From positions 2,047,501 to 2,111,500 of the forward strand of contig NZ_CP031168.1 of assembly GCF_022354825.1 (NCBI RefSeq): DNA of 64,000 bases, given 5' to 3'. This document shows, piece after piece, positions 24,214-32,774 of this stretch. Position 1 is the first letter of the stretch. Each line of letters begins with the position of its first letter. Both the position numbers and the translations under genes were made by a program. Origin of the DNA: Paenibacillus sp. H1-7. GTDB lineage: Bacteria > Bacillota > Bacilli > Paenibacillales > NBRC-103111. Below the pieces are notes generated by a model, which worked only from the letters and a program-made list of their open reading frames with translations, was not told where the DNA came from and did not search any database.

Positions 24214-25401
24214 GTGAAACGAGAGACGATGTCGGGAGACAGCTCGTTATTAAAAGCAATTAACAAATCGACACTTCTTCAGCTTACGAAGCTGCACGCG
24301 CCTATTTCCAGGGCGGAGCTGGCCAAGCAGACGAAGCTGACCCGGGCGACGGTATCCGCATTGGTGGAGGAATTGATCGCCGAGCATTGGATAACGGAGA
24401 CGGGGATAGGGCAATCGAGCGGCGGACGCAAGCCGATGATGCTGGAGATGAACAACACAGCGGGGTACGTTATCGGAGTCGATATGAGAGCAACGAACAT
24501 GCTGTGCGTCGTTACCGATCTGGGCGGCCGTGTCGTCCGAAAATCGCAGTATCCTTATGAGGCGGCGAGTGACGCCGAGCTTGTTTTTCAGCAGCTGGGC
24601 TCCTTAATTGGCAAAGAACGCGAGCTTTTGCCCGGCAGCCCCTTAGGACTCATTGGGGCGGGAATCGGGATTCACGGATACGTCGAATACCCGTCGAGCC
24701 GTATTTTATTCGTCCCCCATATAGGGTGGAAGCAATTGCAGTGGAAGGAAAGGCTCGAAGAGCAGCTGGGCATCCCGGTTATTATCGATAACGAAGCGAA
24801 TCTGGCTGCTCTTGGCGAGTTCGAATACGGGGCGGCGGCAGACTGCCCGGACATGCTCTATTTGAGCGTTGCTGCGGGAATCGGCGCAGGACTTATCTTG
24901 CACGGCGAATTGTTTAGGGGAAACGGCGGCTTCGCAGGAGAAGTCGGGCATACGACGCTGGAGTTGAACGGGCGGGCATGCTCTTGCGGCAATAAAGGCT
25001 GCTGGGAGACGTACGCATCCGAGCGGGCCATTGCGAATGATTTGCATAGGGAGTATTCGCCGGACTTTACGGAATGGCTTCTCGCGCAGCTTAAAGCGCA
25101 GAAGCCGGATGCACTGGCAGCTGTCCGTACAGCGGGGCAATATCTTGGTGTCGGGATAGGCAATATGATGCAGACTCTGAATCCGCAAATGATTGTGATT
25201 GGCAGTGCAGCGGGGAGATATGCGGATTGGATCGATGAGAGCGTCCATCAATCGTTGTCGGAACGATTCTCCTATATGAGTTCTTTTCGCGTGGAAGTGA
25301 AATATTCCCGCCTGGGTGAGGATGGCTGCGCGCTGGGCGCTATATCTTCCGTAATCCGGGACCGGATGAGTCTCCAGCCTGGCAGTTCGAATTTGAGCTG
25401 A
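24214..25401 (+). CDS. xylR: ROK-family xylose repressor (XylR-like)
   Basis: A 395-residue transcriptional repressor. An N-terminal winged helix-turn-helix (HAPISRAELAKQTKLTRATVSALVEELI) is followed by the ROK sugar-kinase-like domain with SSGGRKPMML, VIGVDMRATNMLCVVTDLGG, GIGIHGYV and the zinc-binding CSCGNKGCWE. It should bind the xyl operator and release it on xylose. The GTG at 24214 has GGTGGAAAG just upstream and gives MKRETMSGDSSLLKAI; starts at 24202 or 24229 are possible. Divergent from xylB, which identifies the regulon. Confidence 0.88.
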   Translation: MKRETMSGDSSLLKAINKSTLLQLTKLHAPISRAELAKQTKLTRATVSALVEELIAEHWITETGIGQSSGGRKPMMLEMNNTAGYVIGVDMRATNMLCVVTDLGGRVVRKSQYPYEAASDAELVFQQLGSLIGKERELLPGSPLGLIGAGIGIHGYVEYPSSRILFVPHIGWKQLQWKERLEEQLGIPVIIDNEANLAALGEFEYGAAADCPDMLYLSVAAGIGAGLILHGELFRGNGGFAGEVGHTTLELNGRACSCGNKGCWETYASERAIANDLHREYSPDFTEWLLAQLKAQKPDALAAVRTAGQYLGVGIGNMMQTLNPQMIVIGSAAGRYADWIDESVHQSLSERFSYMSSFRVEVKYSRLGEDGCALGAISSVIRDRMSLQPGSSNLS

Positions 25402-25426
25402 CCGAGGGAATGAAAGGCGACCGATA

Positions 25427-25549
25427 TTGTACAAGCTGAGAGCCTGGAGACTGCAGCAGGCATGTAAGGAGTCCGTCGGGCAGTTCAAGCGAAGCTTACA
25501 AAGGCTCACGGCGCTCGCTGCTCATCAGGCTGGATCGTTTGCCTTCTGA
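25427..25549 (+). CDS. Possible 40-residue small ORF in the xylR-DUF1499 gap
   Basis: In an otherwise gene-free stretch of about 400 bases, a TTG with AAAGG 9 bases upstream opens a 40-codon frame encoding a basic, Gln/Leu-rich helix (LRAWRLQQACKESVG, then LQRLTALAAHQ). I do not recognise it and there is no visible terminator or promoter of its own. It may be a small protein, a gene remnant or chance. The remaining sequence to 25798 holds only the A+T-rich promoter region of the next gene. Confidence 0.25.
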   Translation: MYKLRAWRLQQACKESVGQFKRSLQRLTALAAHQAGSFAF

Positions 25550-25798
25550 ATTAAGTTTTGCTTAGGAAGCGGCCTTTACAGCCTTGTGGCGGCGCCCTGC
25601 GATACGCGGATTGACGCGGGATGCATGGCTGCAAACTACATAAAGAAAGCGATGTCATGGAAATGTAATATATCTTCATCAAAAAAACATAATGTTGTCA
25701 AAAATGTGAAATAACACTTTATCAACTAGGCAAACAATGATATGATAAAGATTAGTGTATACCGGATTTGTATTGTACTTCTATGAGGAGGGAAAGCT

Positions 25799-26188
25799 TT
25801 GTTAAAGCGCACCTTAATCGGCCTAATTCGCAGCCATGAAACAACTGGGGAGAGAGCGAAAGATCCGGCTTTGAAAACCCGATACTATAAACTGAATATG
25901 GATCAGGTTTGGGATGAAGTCACCAACATGTTTAAGAAAATGAATGGTTACAAGCTTCTTCATGAAGTAAGGAATGTTGGAGAGATCGTGGTAGAGAAGA
26001 AAACGGTAACCGGGCGGACTCAAGACATTACGCTGACTTTATTCAGCATCAATCCTTTAAAAACTGCCATCGACATCTACTCGGCCTCCAGAGGATCCTT
26101 GGGCGACTTGGGCTCCAATTACAGAACGATTCTGGAAATATACAGACAACTCGATAAACGACTTGCCGCTTATAAAGATGACAAGTAA
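25799..26188 (+). CDS. DUF1499 family protein
   Basis: A 129-residue cytosolic protein of one alpha-beta domain. The C-terminal part (TAIDIYSASRGSLGDLGSNYRTILEIYRQLD) has the pattern of DUF1499 proteins (VDV-x-S-x-SR-x-G-x-x-DLG-x-N-x-x-RI). The family is uncharacterised. Start is TTG 25799 behind GAGGAGG. A strong terminator follows, so it is monocistronic. Confidence 0.65.
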   Translation: MLKRTLIGLIRSHETTGERAKDPALKTRYYKLNMDQVWDEVTNMFKKMNGYKLLHEVRNVGEIVVEKKTVTGRTQDITLTLFSINPLKTAIDIYSASRGSLGDLGSNYRTILEIYRQLDKRLAAYKDDK

Positions 26189-26201
26189 CAAGGAATGGCA
26201 G

Positions 26202-26243
26202 AAAAAACAGCGGGGGAAGCGTTGGCTTCTCTCGCTGTTTTTT
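26202..26243 (+). terminator. Terminator of the DUF1499 gene
   Basis: AAAAAACAGCG and CGCTGTTTTTT arms with an inner GAAGC/GCTTC stem; usable in both directions, shared with the convergent tpx gene. Confidence 0.9.
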
Positions 26244-26260
26244 CTTGAGATGCTATGTAA

Positions 26261-26776
26261 TTAAACGAGCTTTTTTACAGCTTCTACAGCAGCTTCGTAG
26301 TTTGGATGCTCTGTCATTTCTTGCAGGTATTCAACGTATTGAACGGTGTCGTTAGCGTCGATAACGAAGATGGATCTCATCAGAAGTTGAATTTCTTTGA
26401 TCAATACGCCATAAGCTTCACCGAAGGAATGGTTCTTGTAGTCGGACAATGTAATGACTTTATCAATGCCGGCAGCACCGCACCAGCGGGATTGCGCGAA
26501 AGGAAGATCCACACTGATTGTCAGCACAACTACGTTATCGCCAAGCTTGGCTGCTTCTTCGTTGAAACGGCGAGTTTGAGCATCACAAACGCCGGTGTCA
26601 AGAGAAGGAACAACGCTGATCAGCTTGATTTTGCCTGCATAGTCAGCAAGGGTTGCTTGTTCCATCAGGTTTTTGTTAACTTGGAAGTTAGGAGCTTTGT
26701 CCCCTACCTTGATTTCTTGTCCTACTAAGGTAATCGGGTTGCCTTTAAGTGTTGCTCCGGAACGTTCTTGTGCCAT
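26261..26776 (-). CDS. tpx: Thiol peroxidase, Tpx family
   Basis: A 171-residue atypical 2-Cys peroxiredoxin that reduces alkyl and hydrogen peroxides via thioredoxin. The peroxidatic Cys64 is in [16 protein letters not shown] and the resolving Cys99 in SRWCGAAG, both typical of Tpx. ATG 26776 ([12 protein letters not shown]) has GGAGG 8 bases upstream; the 47-codon upstream extension is non-coding promoter sequence. A promoter TGGACA-18-TATAAT on the minus strand (26858 to 26829) overlaps the upstream region of the divergent lysR gene. Confidence 0.95.
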   Translation of the reverse strand: MAQERSGATLKGNPITLVGQEIKVGDKAPNFQVNKNLMEQATLADYAGKIKLISVVPSLDTGVCDAQTRRFNEEAAKLGDNVVVLTISVDLPFAQSRWCGAAGIDKVITLSDYKNHSFGEAYGVLIKEIQLLMRSIFVIDANDTVQYVEYLQEMTEHPNYEAAVEAVKKLV

Positions 26777-26794
26777 GGAATGGGCCTCCTTAAT

Positions 26795-26834
26795 ATTCTT
26801 AAGAATGATTGGTATTTCACCACAGATTATTATA
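26795..26834. promoter_or_regulatory. tpx/lysR divergent control region
   Basis: The 100 bases between the two starts hold the tpx -10 (TATAAT on minus, 26829-26834) and, in the tpx leader, a perfect 12-bp palindrome ATTCTTAAGAAT (26795-26806). Around the -10, TTATAATAAT on the minus strand matches only one half of a PerR box, so PerR control is not supported. The palindrome is a candidate site for the adjacent LysR protein. Confidence 0.45.
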
Positions 26835-26876
26835 AACTTTTTAAAAGGAACTTGTCCAATCGGAGGAGACGCGAGA

Positions 26877-27770
26877 GTGGAATTAAGACAGCTCCAATAC
26901 TTTGTAAAAGTGGCCAAAAAACAACATGTGACCCAGGCGGCGGAAGAGCTGCATGTAGCCCAATCGGCGGTCAGCAGACAAATTCATCAGCTGGAAGAGG
27001 AGCTGGGCGTTTCCTTGTTCGTCCAAAAAGGACGCAATCTGCAGCTAACTCCGGTTGGCAAGCTGTTCTTGCATCGAGCGGAAGGAATATTGGCGGAACT
27101 GGAAAGGGCCGTCATAGAAGTACGGGAATTTCTTGATCCGGAAGCGGGTGAAATCCGCATCGGTTTTCCGCATAGCTTGGGTATTTATCTGCTGCCTACG
27201 GTAGTAGCCAATTTTCGCCGCACCCATCCGAATGTAAAATTCAGATTGCGGCAGGGAACGTATAACAGCTTGATTCGCGACGTCAAAAACGGCGAGATCG
27301 ATCTGGCTTTCATTTCGCCGCTTCCGGACAGTCACGAGCATGTTATCGGGGAGCTGCTCCTTCAAGAGGAACTGTATGCCATCGTGCCCCAAGGTCATGT
27401 GCTTGCCGATCAACAATCCATTTTTCTCGAACAGCTGAAGGATGAGCCGTTCGTTATGTTCAGTGAAGAATACTCGCTGCGCAACATTGTACTGGAAGCC
27501 TGTGCCAAGGCGGGGTTCGTGCCCCGCATCGGGTTTGAGGGCGAAGAGACGGATACGATACGCGGTCTGGTCGCGGCGGGAATGGGTGTCAGTCTTCTGC
27601 CGGAGATGGCGTTGACGGAGATCAGCCAGCTTCAGCCGGCGAAGGTGCGCGTCATTGAACCTCAAGTAACGCGAAGCGTCGGATTAATTCATAGATCGGG
27701 AGAGAAGCTGCCGCTAGTCGCGGAAGTGTTTCAGCAATATTTGCTCGAATTTTTTGATTGCAAAAAATAG
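26877..27770 (+). CDS. LysR-family transcriptional regulator
   Basis: A 297-residue LTTR. The N-terminal winged helix-turn-helix is textbook ([42 protein letters not shown]), followed by a periplasmic-binding-protein-like effector domain ([21 protein letters not shown] onwards). Start is GTG 26877 with GGAGGAG 8 bases upstream; a long in-frame extension runs through the tpx promoter and is rejected. It is divergent from tpx, and LysR proteins often control the divergent gene, which suggests a peroxide- or thiol-responsive role. The effector is unknown. Confidence 0.9.
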   Translation: MELRQLQYFVKVAKKQHVTQAAEELHVAQSAVSRQIHQLEEELGVSLFVQKGRNLQLTPVGKLFLHRAEGILAELERAVIEVREFLDPEAGEIRIGFPHSLGIYLLPTVVANFRRTHPNVKFRLRQGTYNSLIRDVKNGEIDLAFISPLPDSHEHVIGELLLQEELYAIVPQGHVLADQQSIFLEQLKDEPFVMFSEEYSLRNIVLEACAKAGFVPRIGFEGEETDTIRGLVAAGMGVSLLPEMALTEISQLQPAKVRVIEPQVTRSVGLIHRSGEKLPLVAEVFQQYLLEFFDCKK

Positions 27771-27784
27771 AGCGGCGCAGCCGA

Positions 27785-27832
27785 AAAAAAGATCGCCCCG
27801 CCTGGCCTTGCGGCCGGGTGGGGCGATCTTTC
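27785..27832. terminator. Bidirectional terminator between lysR and yugP
   Basis: AAAGATCGCCCCGCC-TGGCC and GGCC-GGGTGGGGCGATCTTT form a stem of about 20 bp with TTGC loop, with A and T runs outside. Confidence 0.92.
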
Positions 27833-27836
27833 GTAA

Positions 27837-28523
27837 TTAATCTTCATTGCGGTTGGTGAAGATCATGATGTATTTAACAAGCTCGAGCAGCGAGATCAGA
27901 GCCGCTGCCACATAGGTTAATGCAGCGGCATTAAGAACTTTGGCTACGCCGCGCTCCTCGTCGTTGGTAATGAAGCCTTCGGCTACCATCAAGTCTCTGG
28001 CGCGGTTGCTGGCGTTGAATTCCACCGGCAGCGTAACAAGCTGGAACGCTACAGCGGCGGAGAAGAAGATGATGCCGAGACCGAGCAGGAAGTTAAACTG
28101 CTGGAAGAACAAGCCGGCAAGAATAAGGAACGGCGCTACACCCGATGTGATGTTGACCAGCGGGAACATCCGATGGCGCAATGTAAGCATTGGATAGTGT
28201 ACCTTATGCTGAATGGCATGGCCTACTTCGTGGCAAGCTACGGAAACAGCGGCAATCGAGTTTTCATAGTATACCGGTTCGGACAATCTGACCACACGGT
28301 GAATCGGGTCGTAATGGTCGGACAAGCGGCCGGGTACCGGCTCGATCGGTACATCATACAGCCCGTTGGCATCCAGCATGCGTCTAGCTGCCTCGTACCC
28401 TGTCATTCCGGAATGTGTCGGGACTTCCGCCCATTTGTTGAACGTCCCTTTCACTCGGAATTGAGCCCACAACGAGAGGGCAAATGCAATGATAATCAAG
28501 AAATCCATGGGATGAAAAAACAT
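27837..28523 (-). CDS. Membrane zinc metallopeptidase, YugP family
   Basis: A 228-residue membrane peptidase. One N-terminal helix, a cytosolic or extracellular catalytic region with the zinc motif ACHEVGHAIQH (His-Glu-x-x-His), then two central and one C-terminal hydrophobic helices. The acidic third ligand may be in VEFNASNRARDL. Close relatives (YugP) are annotated as neutral zinc metallopeptidases with no known substrate. It follows the MerR gene by 20 bases and is probably co-transcribed with it. Confidence 0.88.
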   Translation of the reverse strand: MFFHPMDFLIIIAFALSLWAQFRVKGTFNKWAEVPTHSGMTGYEAARRMLDANGLYDVPIEPVPGRLSDHYDPIHRVVRLSEPVYYENSIAAVSVACHEVGHAIQHKVHYPMLTLRHRMFPLVNITSGVAPFLILAGLFFQQFNFLLGLGIIFFSAAVAFQLVTLPVEFNASNRARDLMVAEGFITNDEERGVAKVLNAAALTYVAAALISLLELVKYIMIFTNRNED

Positions 28524-28543
28524 GGCGGCGACCTCCTTATATA

Positions 28544-28975
28544 TTAGGAAAAGGGACCTTTACCCAATAGCAGCAGCAAGGCTTCAATACACGCAGCGGT
28601 ATGAGGCGTAAGCATTTTATTAAAATTTTTCAGTTGGGAAGGCTTCAGCTTCTCAAGAATGGGGCTGATCTCCTGAACTTCCTTCTGCAGCTGCTGCAGA
28701 TGGAGTTGAAGACTGTTCAGTTTGTCCGTTACCATCTCGTCGTGACTTACTTTCGTCCACAACTTTAAATTCGCCTTGATTTCCTCTAAGGTATACTTCT
28801 CCCTTTTCATCTTTTCAATACGTTTGAGTCTAGTTAAGGTTTCATCGTTATACAATCGATAATTTGTATCGGACCGCATCTCCGGTTCAATGAGTCCCAT
28901 CTTCGTATAGTAGTCGATTGTTCTGGGACTGACATTCGTTATGCGAGCCAACTCCCCGATTTTATAAAGCTTCAT
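28544..28975 (-). CDS. MerR-family transcriptional regulator
   Basis: A 143-residue regulator. The N-terminal MerR helix-turn-helix and wing are complete (KIGELARITNVSPRTIDYYTKMGLIEP...NYRLYNDETL), followed by a long dimerisation coiled coil (LNSLQLHLQQLQKEVQEI) and a short C-terminal helix. No conserved Cys cluster for metal binding is present, so it is more likely a small-molecule or stress sensor. It is followed by yugP, which may be its target. Confidence 0.88.
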   Translation of the reverse strand: MKLYKIGELARITNVSPRTIDYYTKMGLIEPEMRSDTNYRLYNDETLTRLKRIEKMKREKYTLEEIKANLKLWTKVSHDEMVTDKLNSLQLHLQQLQKEVQEISPILEKLKPSQLKNFNKMLTPHTAACIEALLLLLGKGPFS

Positions 28976-29260
28976 ATCCCCATCGATATCCCCTCCTGTT
29001 CTGTAGTACTTCCTTCATAGTATGTATGACCTGAAGGCGTTCTTTAGTCTTTAGTAACAATGATAACTGAAATCAAACCGTACAGTCAAACGTTATGCTT
29101 TTAGTAATTGATATAGAAGAGAAAAGGTTGACCAAATATTGAACGGAAGAAAACATGACACGAACGATAACTTTTAAGCTTTAGAGGGAAATGGACAGTT
29201 CGTCCGGTTTCGTTAGGTAAAATGACATTGTTTTTAAAGGGATAATCATTATATTGAATT

Positions 29261-29307
29261 AAAAAACGAATTATGCCTGTTTCATGTCAGGTTATTTTTC
29301 GTTTTTT
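29261..29307. terminator. Perfect A/T-flanked hairpin upstream of the amt promoter
   Basis: AAAAAACGAA (29261-29270) and TTCGTTTTTT (29298-29307) are perfect complements with an inner CCTG/CAGG stem. It looks like a bidirectional terminator although no gene precedes it on the plus strand. The stretch from 28976 to 29260 otherwise holds only the merR upstream region; I see no gene there. Confidence 0.55.
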
Positions 29308-29330
29308 ATGAAATTTTAACGAAAATCATA

Positions 29331-29397
29331 TTGTCAAATTTCAAAGCGCTGTATATAATGACATTAAGATTTTCAAATTATGTTATATAATCTAACA
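29331..29397 (+). promoter_or_regulatory. amt promoter with GlnR/TnrA box
   Basis: TTGTCA (29331-29336) and TATAAT (29354-29359) with a 17-base spacer form a consensus-like promoter. Downstream, at 29381-29397, TGTTATATAATCTAACA matches the GlnR/TnrA consensus TGTNANAWWWTMTNACA at every position. Being centred about 23 bases after the predicted start, the box would block transcription, implying repression by GlnR in nitrogen excess in place of the upstream activation by TnrA known for Bacillus nrgA. Confidence 0.85.
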
Positions 29398-29418
29398 TTA
29401 AGAAGGAAGTGGTCAACC

Positions 29419-30816
29419 ATGTTTAAGAAGTTGCTCCTTTCAACCGGTTTTCTATCTCTGGTCGCACCTGCAATGGCATTTGCGGCGGATGAGAAAACAC
29501 CTGCCCAGCTGGCTAGTGCTATCGACTCTGTTTGGGTGATGCTCGCAGCTATTCTGGTCATCTTCATGCAAGCCGGTTTTGCCCTTCTTGAGGCGGGATC
29601 CACCCGAATGAAAAACGCAGGGCACGTAGCGGGTAAGACCATCTTGACCTTCGGAATTTGTGCAATAGCATTTTGGGCTGTAGGCTTCGGCTTCGCCTTT
29701 GGTGACGGAAACAGCTTTATTGGTACAGGAGGGTTCTTCCTTGACGGAACGCAGGAGCAAACGGCTGCTTCCATTAGCTTATTTGCCGAATCGCCGATTC
29801 CTATAGGCATCTTGTTCTTGTTCCAGCTGGCGTTTTGCGGTGTATCGCTGGCTATCGCGTGGGGCGGCTTCGCGGAACGCGGCAAGCTTCCGGTGTACTT
29901 CATCTTCGGTATTTTGTTCACGGTTCTGATTTATCCGATCGTTGCTCACTGGGTATGGGGCGGCGGCTGGCTCGGTCAATTGGGGATGCAGGACTTTGCC
30001 GGTTCGACAGTCGTTCATCTTCAAGGCGCAACGGCAGCTTTGGTGGCCACGCTATTGCTTAAACCGCGGATCGGCAAATACAATAAGGATAAAACGCCTA
30101 ATTTGATCCCGGGTCACAACCAGGTTTTATCGGTACTCGGCGTTATCATCCTGTGGGTAGGCTGGTTCGGATTCAACGCAGGCTCGACCTTAAGCGCAAC
30201 AGGAGACGGCTTCTTCGGATATATTGCTTTGACAACGAATTTGGCGGCGGCAGCCGGTGCGGTAGCGGCGCTAATCGTTTCGTGGATGTACTTCGGCAAG
30301 GCGGATATTCCTAGTATGCTTAACGGTGTATTGGCCGCACTGGTAGCAATAACGGCAGCATGCGCATTCGTGACTCCAAGAGATGCAATCATTATCGGTG
30401 CACTAGCTGGAATCATCACTTTCTTTACGGCTCAATGGTTTGAAAAAGCTGGAATCGACGATCCGATCTACGCATTCTCCGTTCACGGTATTGCCGGTAT
30501 TTGGGGAACGCTGTCCACAGGTATTTTTGCAACACCGGAGTTAGCGGAAAAAGTTGGAGTCGGTAAAGCTGGCCTATTATACGGCGGCGGCTTGGAGCAA
30601 TTGGGTGTGCAAGCGCTAGGCGTATTCGGAGCTTTCATCTTCGTACTGGTGCTTTCCTTCATTATTCTCGGTTTGATCAAAGCGACGATCGGGCTGCGGG
30701 TTACCGAAGAAGAAGAAATAATCGGTCTGGACCTTTCCGAGCACGGAACGTACGGTTATCCCGAGCAAATGAAGAAATCGGCTCAACAAGGCACGGCCAG
30801 CACACAATCGGTATAA
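29419..30816 (+). CDS. amt: Ammonium transporter, Amt/NrgA family
   Basis: A 465-residue ammonium channel. A cleavable signal-like N-terminus (MFKKLLLSTGFLSLVAPAMA) precedes eleven transmembrane helices. Signature stretches include FALLEAGSTRMKNAGH, the twin-His region (STVVHLQGATAALV and FSVHGIAGIWGTLSTG) and FGFNAGSTLSATG. It imports ammonium for assimilation by glutamine synthetase. ATG 29419 has AAGGAAG upstream. Unlike most amt genes it is not followed by glnK (PII); a DUF294 nucleotidyltransferase gene comes 46 bases downstream instead. Confidence 0.95.
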   Translation: MFKKLLLSTGFLSLVAPAMAFAADEKTPAQLASAIDSVWVMLAAILVIFMQAGFALLEAGSTRMKNAGHVAGKTILTFGICAIAFWAVGFGFAFGDGNSFIGTGGFFLDGTQEQTAASISLFAESPIPIGILFLFQLAFCGVSLAIAWGGFAERGKLPVYFIFGILFTVLIYPIVAHWVWGGGWLGQLGMQDFAGSTVVHLQGATAALVATLLLKPRIGKYNKDKTPNLIPGHNQVLSVLGVIILWVGWFGFNAGSTLSATGDGFFGYIALTTNLAAAAGAVAALIVSWMYFGKADIPSMLNGVLAALVAITAACAFVTPRDAIIIGALAGIITFFTAQWFEKAGIDDPIYAFSVHGIAGIWGTLSTGIFATPELAEKVGVGKAGLLYGGGLEQLGVQALGVFGAFIFVLVLSFIILGLIKATIGLRVTEEEEIIGLDLSEHGTYGYPEQMKKSAQQGTASTQSV

Positions 30817-30862
30817 GATTCGCAGCTTGGAATGAACCTCATTAGTTTAAAGGAGATGCCCT

Positions 30863-31942
30863 ATGGAACGCCTCGATATGGACATAATTCGAACTGAAAT
30901 TCAATCGGCCGGAGACATTCATCGGCTCAGGCAATTTCGGGATCAACTGCACGAGGAGTTCGAGCGGCGTCTCCTTCTCTCCAATACATTGGACTGGAAT
31001 CGTGAACTGAATCTCGTGCATGACTGGTTTATCGCGCAAGCGGTGAAGCTGGCGGAGCACAGCGTTCAGTTGGAAGAAGGGACCGGTGCTCCCGTACCTT
31101 ATGCTTTTGTCGTATTTGGAAGCGGAGGGCGGGGCGAGCAAACATTGTGGAGCGATCAGGATAACGGTCTGATTTATGATGATATCCCCGATGAAGAGTC
31201 AGCTGAAGCGGCTGAGCGATATTTTGCCCTCTTGTCGGAACGAATCAGCACAAGCTTATTGGAGCTAGGCTATCCGCTTTGTGTAGGAGGCGTCATCTGC
31301 ACGAATCCGAAATGGCGCAAGTCCTCCTCCGGTTACCGGAGTATGATGTTGGATTGGCTTCAGGAGCCGAACTGGGAGCATATCCGCTATCTGCTGATTA
31401 TGGCCGATATGCGTGCGGTGTACGGCGAGAAGCGCCTCGTCACCCGATTGATGAACGAAATGCTGCAATATGTCGATGTGCATCCGTCTATTCTGGAGCA
31501 TTTGCTGCACAATACGCTGCATCATAAAATTTCGCTCGGTGTGTTCGGGCAGCTGATAAAAGAAAGATATGGGGAAGATGCCGGAGGCGTAGATATCAAG
31601 TACGGCGCTTATATTCCCATCGTGAACGGAATCCGGCTGCTCACCATCGAAGCGGGAGTGGAAGCAACCTCGACGGAAGGCAGAATCGCTGCTCTGCTCG
31701 AAGGCGGCTTCGTTGAAGAGGAAATCGCTCACGATTGGCTGGAAGCCCTATCCATCGCCTTGAAGCTGCGTTCCTTGACGCCATTTCAATTGGAAGACGG
31801 GCATTACACGACGCGCGGCAAGCTTCCTGGGGACCGGTTGACGAAGGAGCGAACGAGTGAGCTGAAGCTGTGTCTTCGGATAGGGAACGATCTGCAAAAG
31901 TATGTTAAAAAAAGCGTACACAAAGAGATAGAGCAAGGTTAG
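30863..31942 (+). CDS. DUF294-type (GlnD-like) nucleotidyltransferase
   Basis: A 359-residue protein with a nucleotidyltransferase fold. The catalytic signature is VVFGSGGRGEQTLWSDQDNGLIY (about residues 81-103), a GS-x9-D-x-D motif as in GlnD/DUF294 enzymes. A helical N-terminal segment precedes it, and the C-terminal part (from about 190) is a DUF294_C-like helical domain. No CBS or cyclic-nucleotide domains are fused, unlike many DUF294 proteins. Downstream of amt and upstream of an exonuclease; GlnD-like activity (nucleotidylating a partner) is an inference. SD AAAGGAG before the ATG. Confidence 0.8.
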   Translation: MERLDMDIIRTEIQSAGDIHRLRQFRDQLHEEFERRLLLSNTLDWNRELNLVHDWFIAQAVKLAEHSVQLEEGTGAPVPYAFVVFGSGGRGEQTLWSDQDNGLIYDDIPDEESAEAAERYFALLSERISTSLLELGYPLCVGGVICTNPKWRKSSSGYRSMMLDWLQEPNWEHIRYLLIMADMRAVYGEKRLVTRLMNEMLQYVDVHPSILEHLLHNTLHHKISLGVFGQLIKERYGEDAGGVDIKYGAYIPIVNGIRLLTIEAGVEATSTEGRIAALLEGGFVEEEIAHDWLEALSIALKLRSLTPFQLEDGHYTTRGKLPGDRLTKERTSELKLCLRIGNDLQKYVKKSVHKEIEQG

Positions 31943-31991
31943 ATGAACCCGGGGAGAAACGTTTTCGAAAACTTTAAGGTGGTAATGCGCA

Positions 31992-32729
31992 ATGAAGGAC
32001 TTGGGACCTGCAGGTAGAATGTGGCATCTGTACCGAACGGGAGGGATTACTTCGGCAATAACCTCCATGTTCGATGTTCAGAGCGCCCAGCAGATGGCTT
32101 TCATTAGATCCATGATGAAAGAGCAGCGAAAAAATTCATTGTATGACATCCCGTTAAAGACGGTGGAACTGGTTGTTTTCGACTTGGAAACGACCGGTTT
32201 TTCGCCGTATAACGGAGATGAGATCTTGTCATTCGGTGCCGTAGCCGTTTGTGGCGAGCAGCTGATGGAGGATCAGCAATTTTACAGTCTGGTCAACCCT
32301 AAACGGCCGATTCCCGACGAGATCGTCCAGCTGACGGGTATCACCAACGAGATGGTGCTGCAAGCTCAGGAGCTGATCGCCGGGCTGCGGGCGTTTCTCG
32401 AATTTGCCCAGCAAAAAATATTGGTAGCGCATGGAACCGGTCATGACAAGCATTTTCTGAACGCGGCTTTATGGCGCACTTCCAAGGTGAATTTGTCCCA
32501 CCGGATGCTCGATACGATGATGATAGCGAAATGGCTGCATCCGAAGTTGGGGCAGTACGATCTCGATACGCTGCTCGAGATGTACGGTATTCCGATAGCC
32601 AACAGACATCACGCCCTCGAGGACGCTAAGATGACGGCCCGGCTGTGGGGGATGTTCATGCTGGAAATCCAGGCTCGGGATATTCATACCTTAGGCGATT
32701 TGTACGCACATTTAAGCCATCATCAATAA
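31992..32729 (+). CDS. DnaQ-fold 3'-5' exonuclease (DEDDh)
   Basis: A 245-residue exonuclease resembling the epsilon proofreading subunit. After an N-terminal helical segment of about 50 residues, the ExoI motif VVFDLETTGFSP, ExoII (HGTGHDKHFLNAAL) and ExoIII (HHALEDAKMTARL, giving the DEDDh set) are all present. It degrades DNA or RNA from the 3' end. It forms an operon with amt and the DUF294 gene; DUF294-exonuclease pairs are known beside transporters in other bacteria. ATG 31992 has AAGGTGG 9 bases upstream. Confidence 0.88.
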   Translation: MKDLGPAGRMWHLYRTGGITSAITSMFDVQSAQQMAFIRSMMKEQRKNSLYDIPLKTVELVVFDLETTGFSPYNGDEILSFGAVAVCGEQLMEDQQFYSLVNPKRPIPDEIVQLTGITNEMVLQAQELIAGLRAFLEFAQQKILVAHGTGHDKHFLNAALWRTSKVNLSHRMLDTMMIAKWLHPKLGQYDLDTLLEMYGIPIANRHHALEDAKMTARLWGMFMLEIQARDIHTLGDLYAHLSHHQ

Positions 32730-32774
32730 CCCCTCTGAATGCGAATAATTCACATTCTAGGGGTTATTTTTTTG
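32725..32774. terminator. Terminator after the exonuclease gene
   Basis: AATAACCCCT and AGGGGTTATT arms enclose a second GAATG/CATTC stem and are followed by a T-run on the plus strand. The hairpin overlaps the last codons of the convergent JAMM gene. Confidence 0.9.

Noticed and set aside
26820..26840. PerR box before tpx
   Set aside because: Only the left half (TTATAATAAT on the minus strand) matches; the right half does not.
26777..26917. N-terminal extension of Tpx by 47 residues
   Set aside because: Runs through the promoter shared with lysR; Tpx proteins start near MAQE and GGAGG precedes that ATG.
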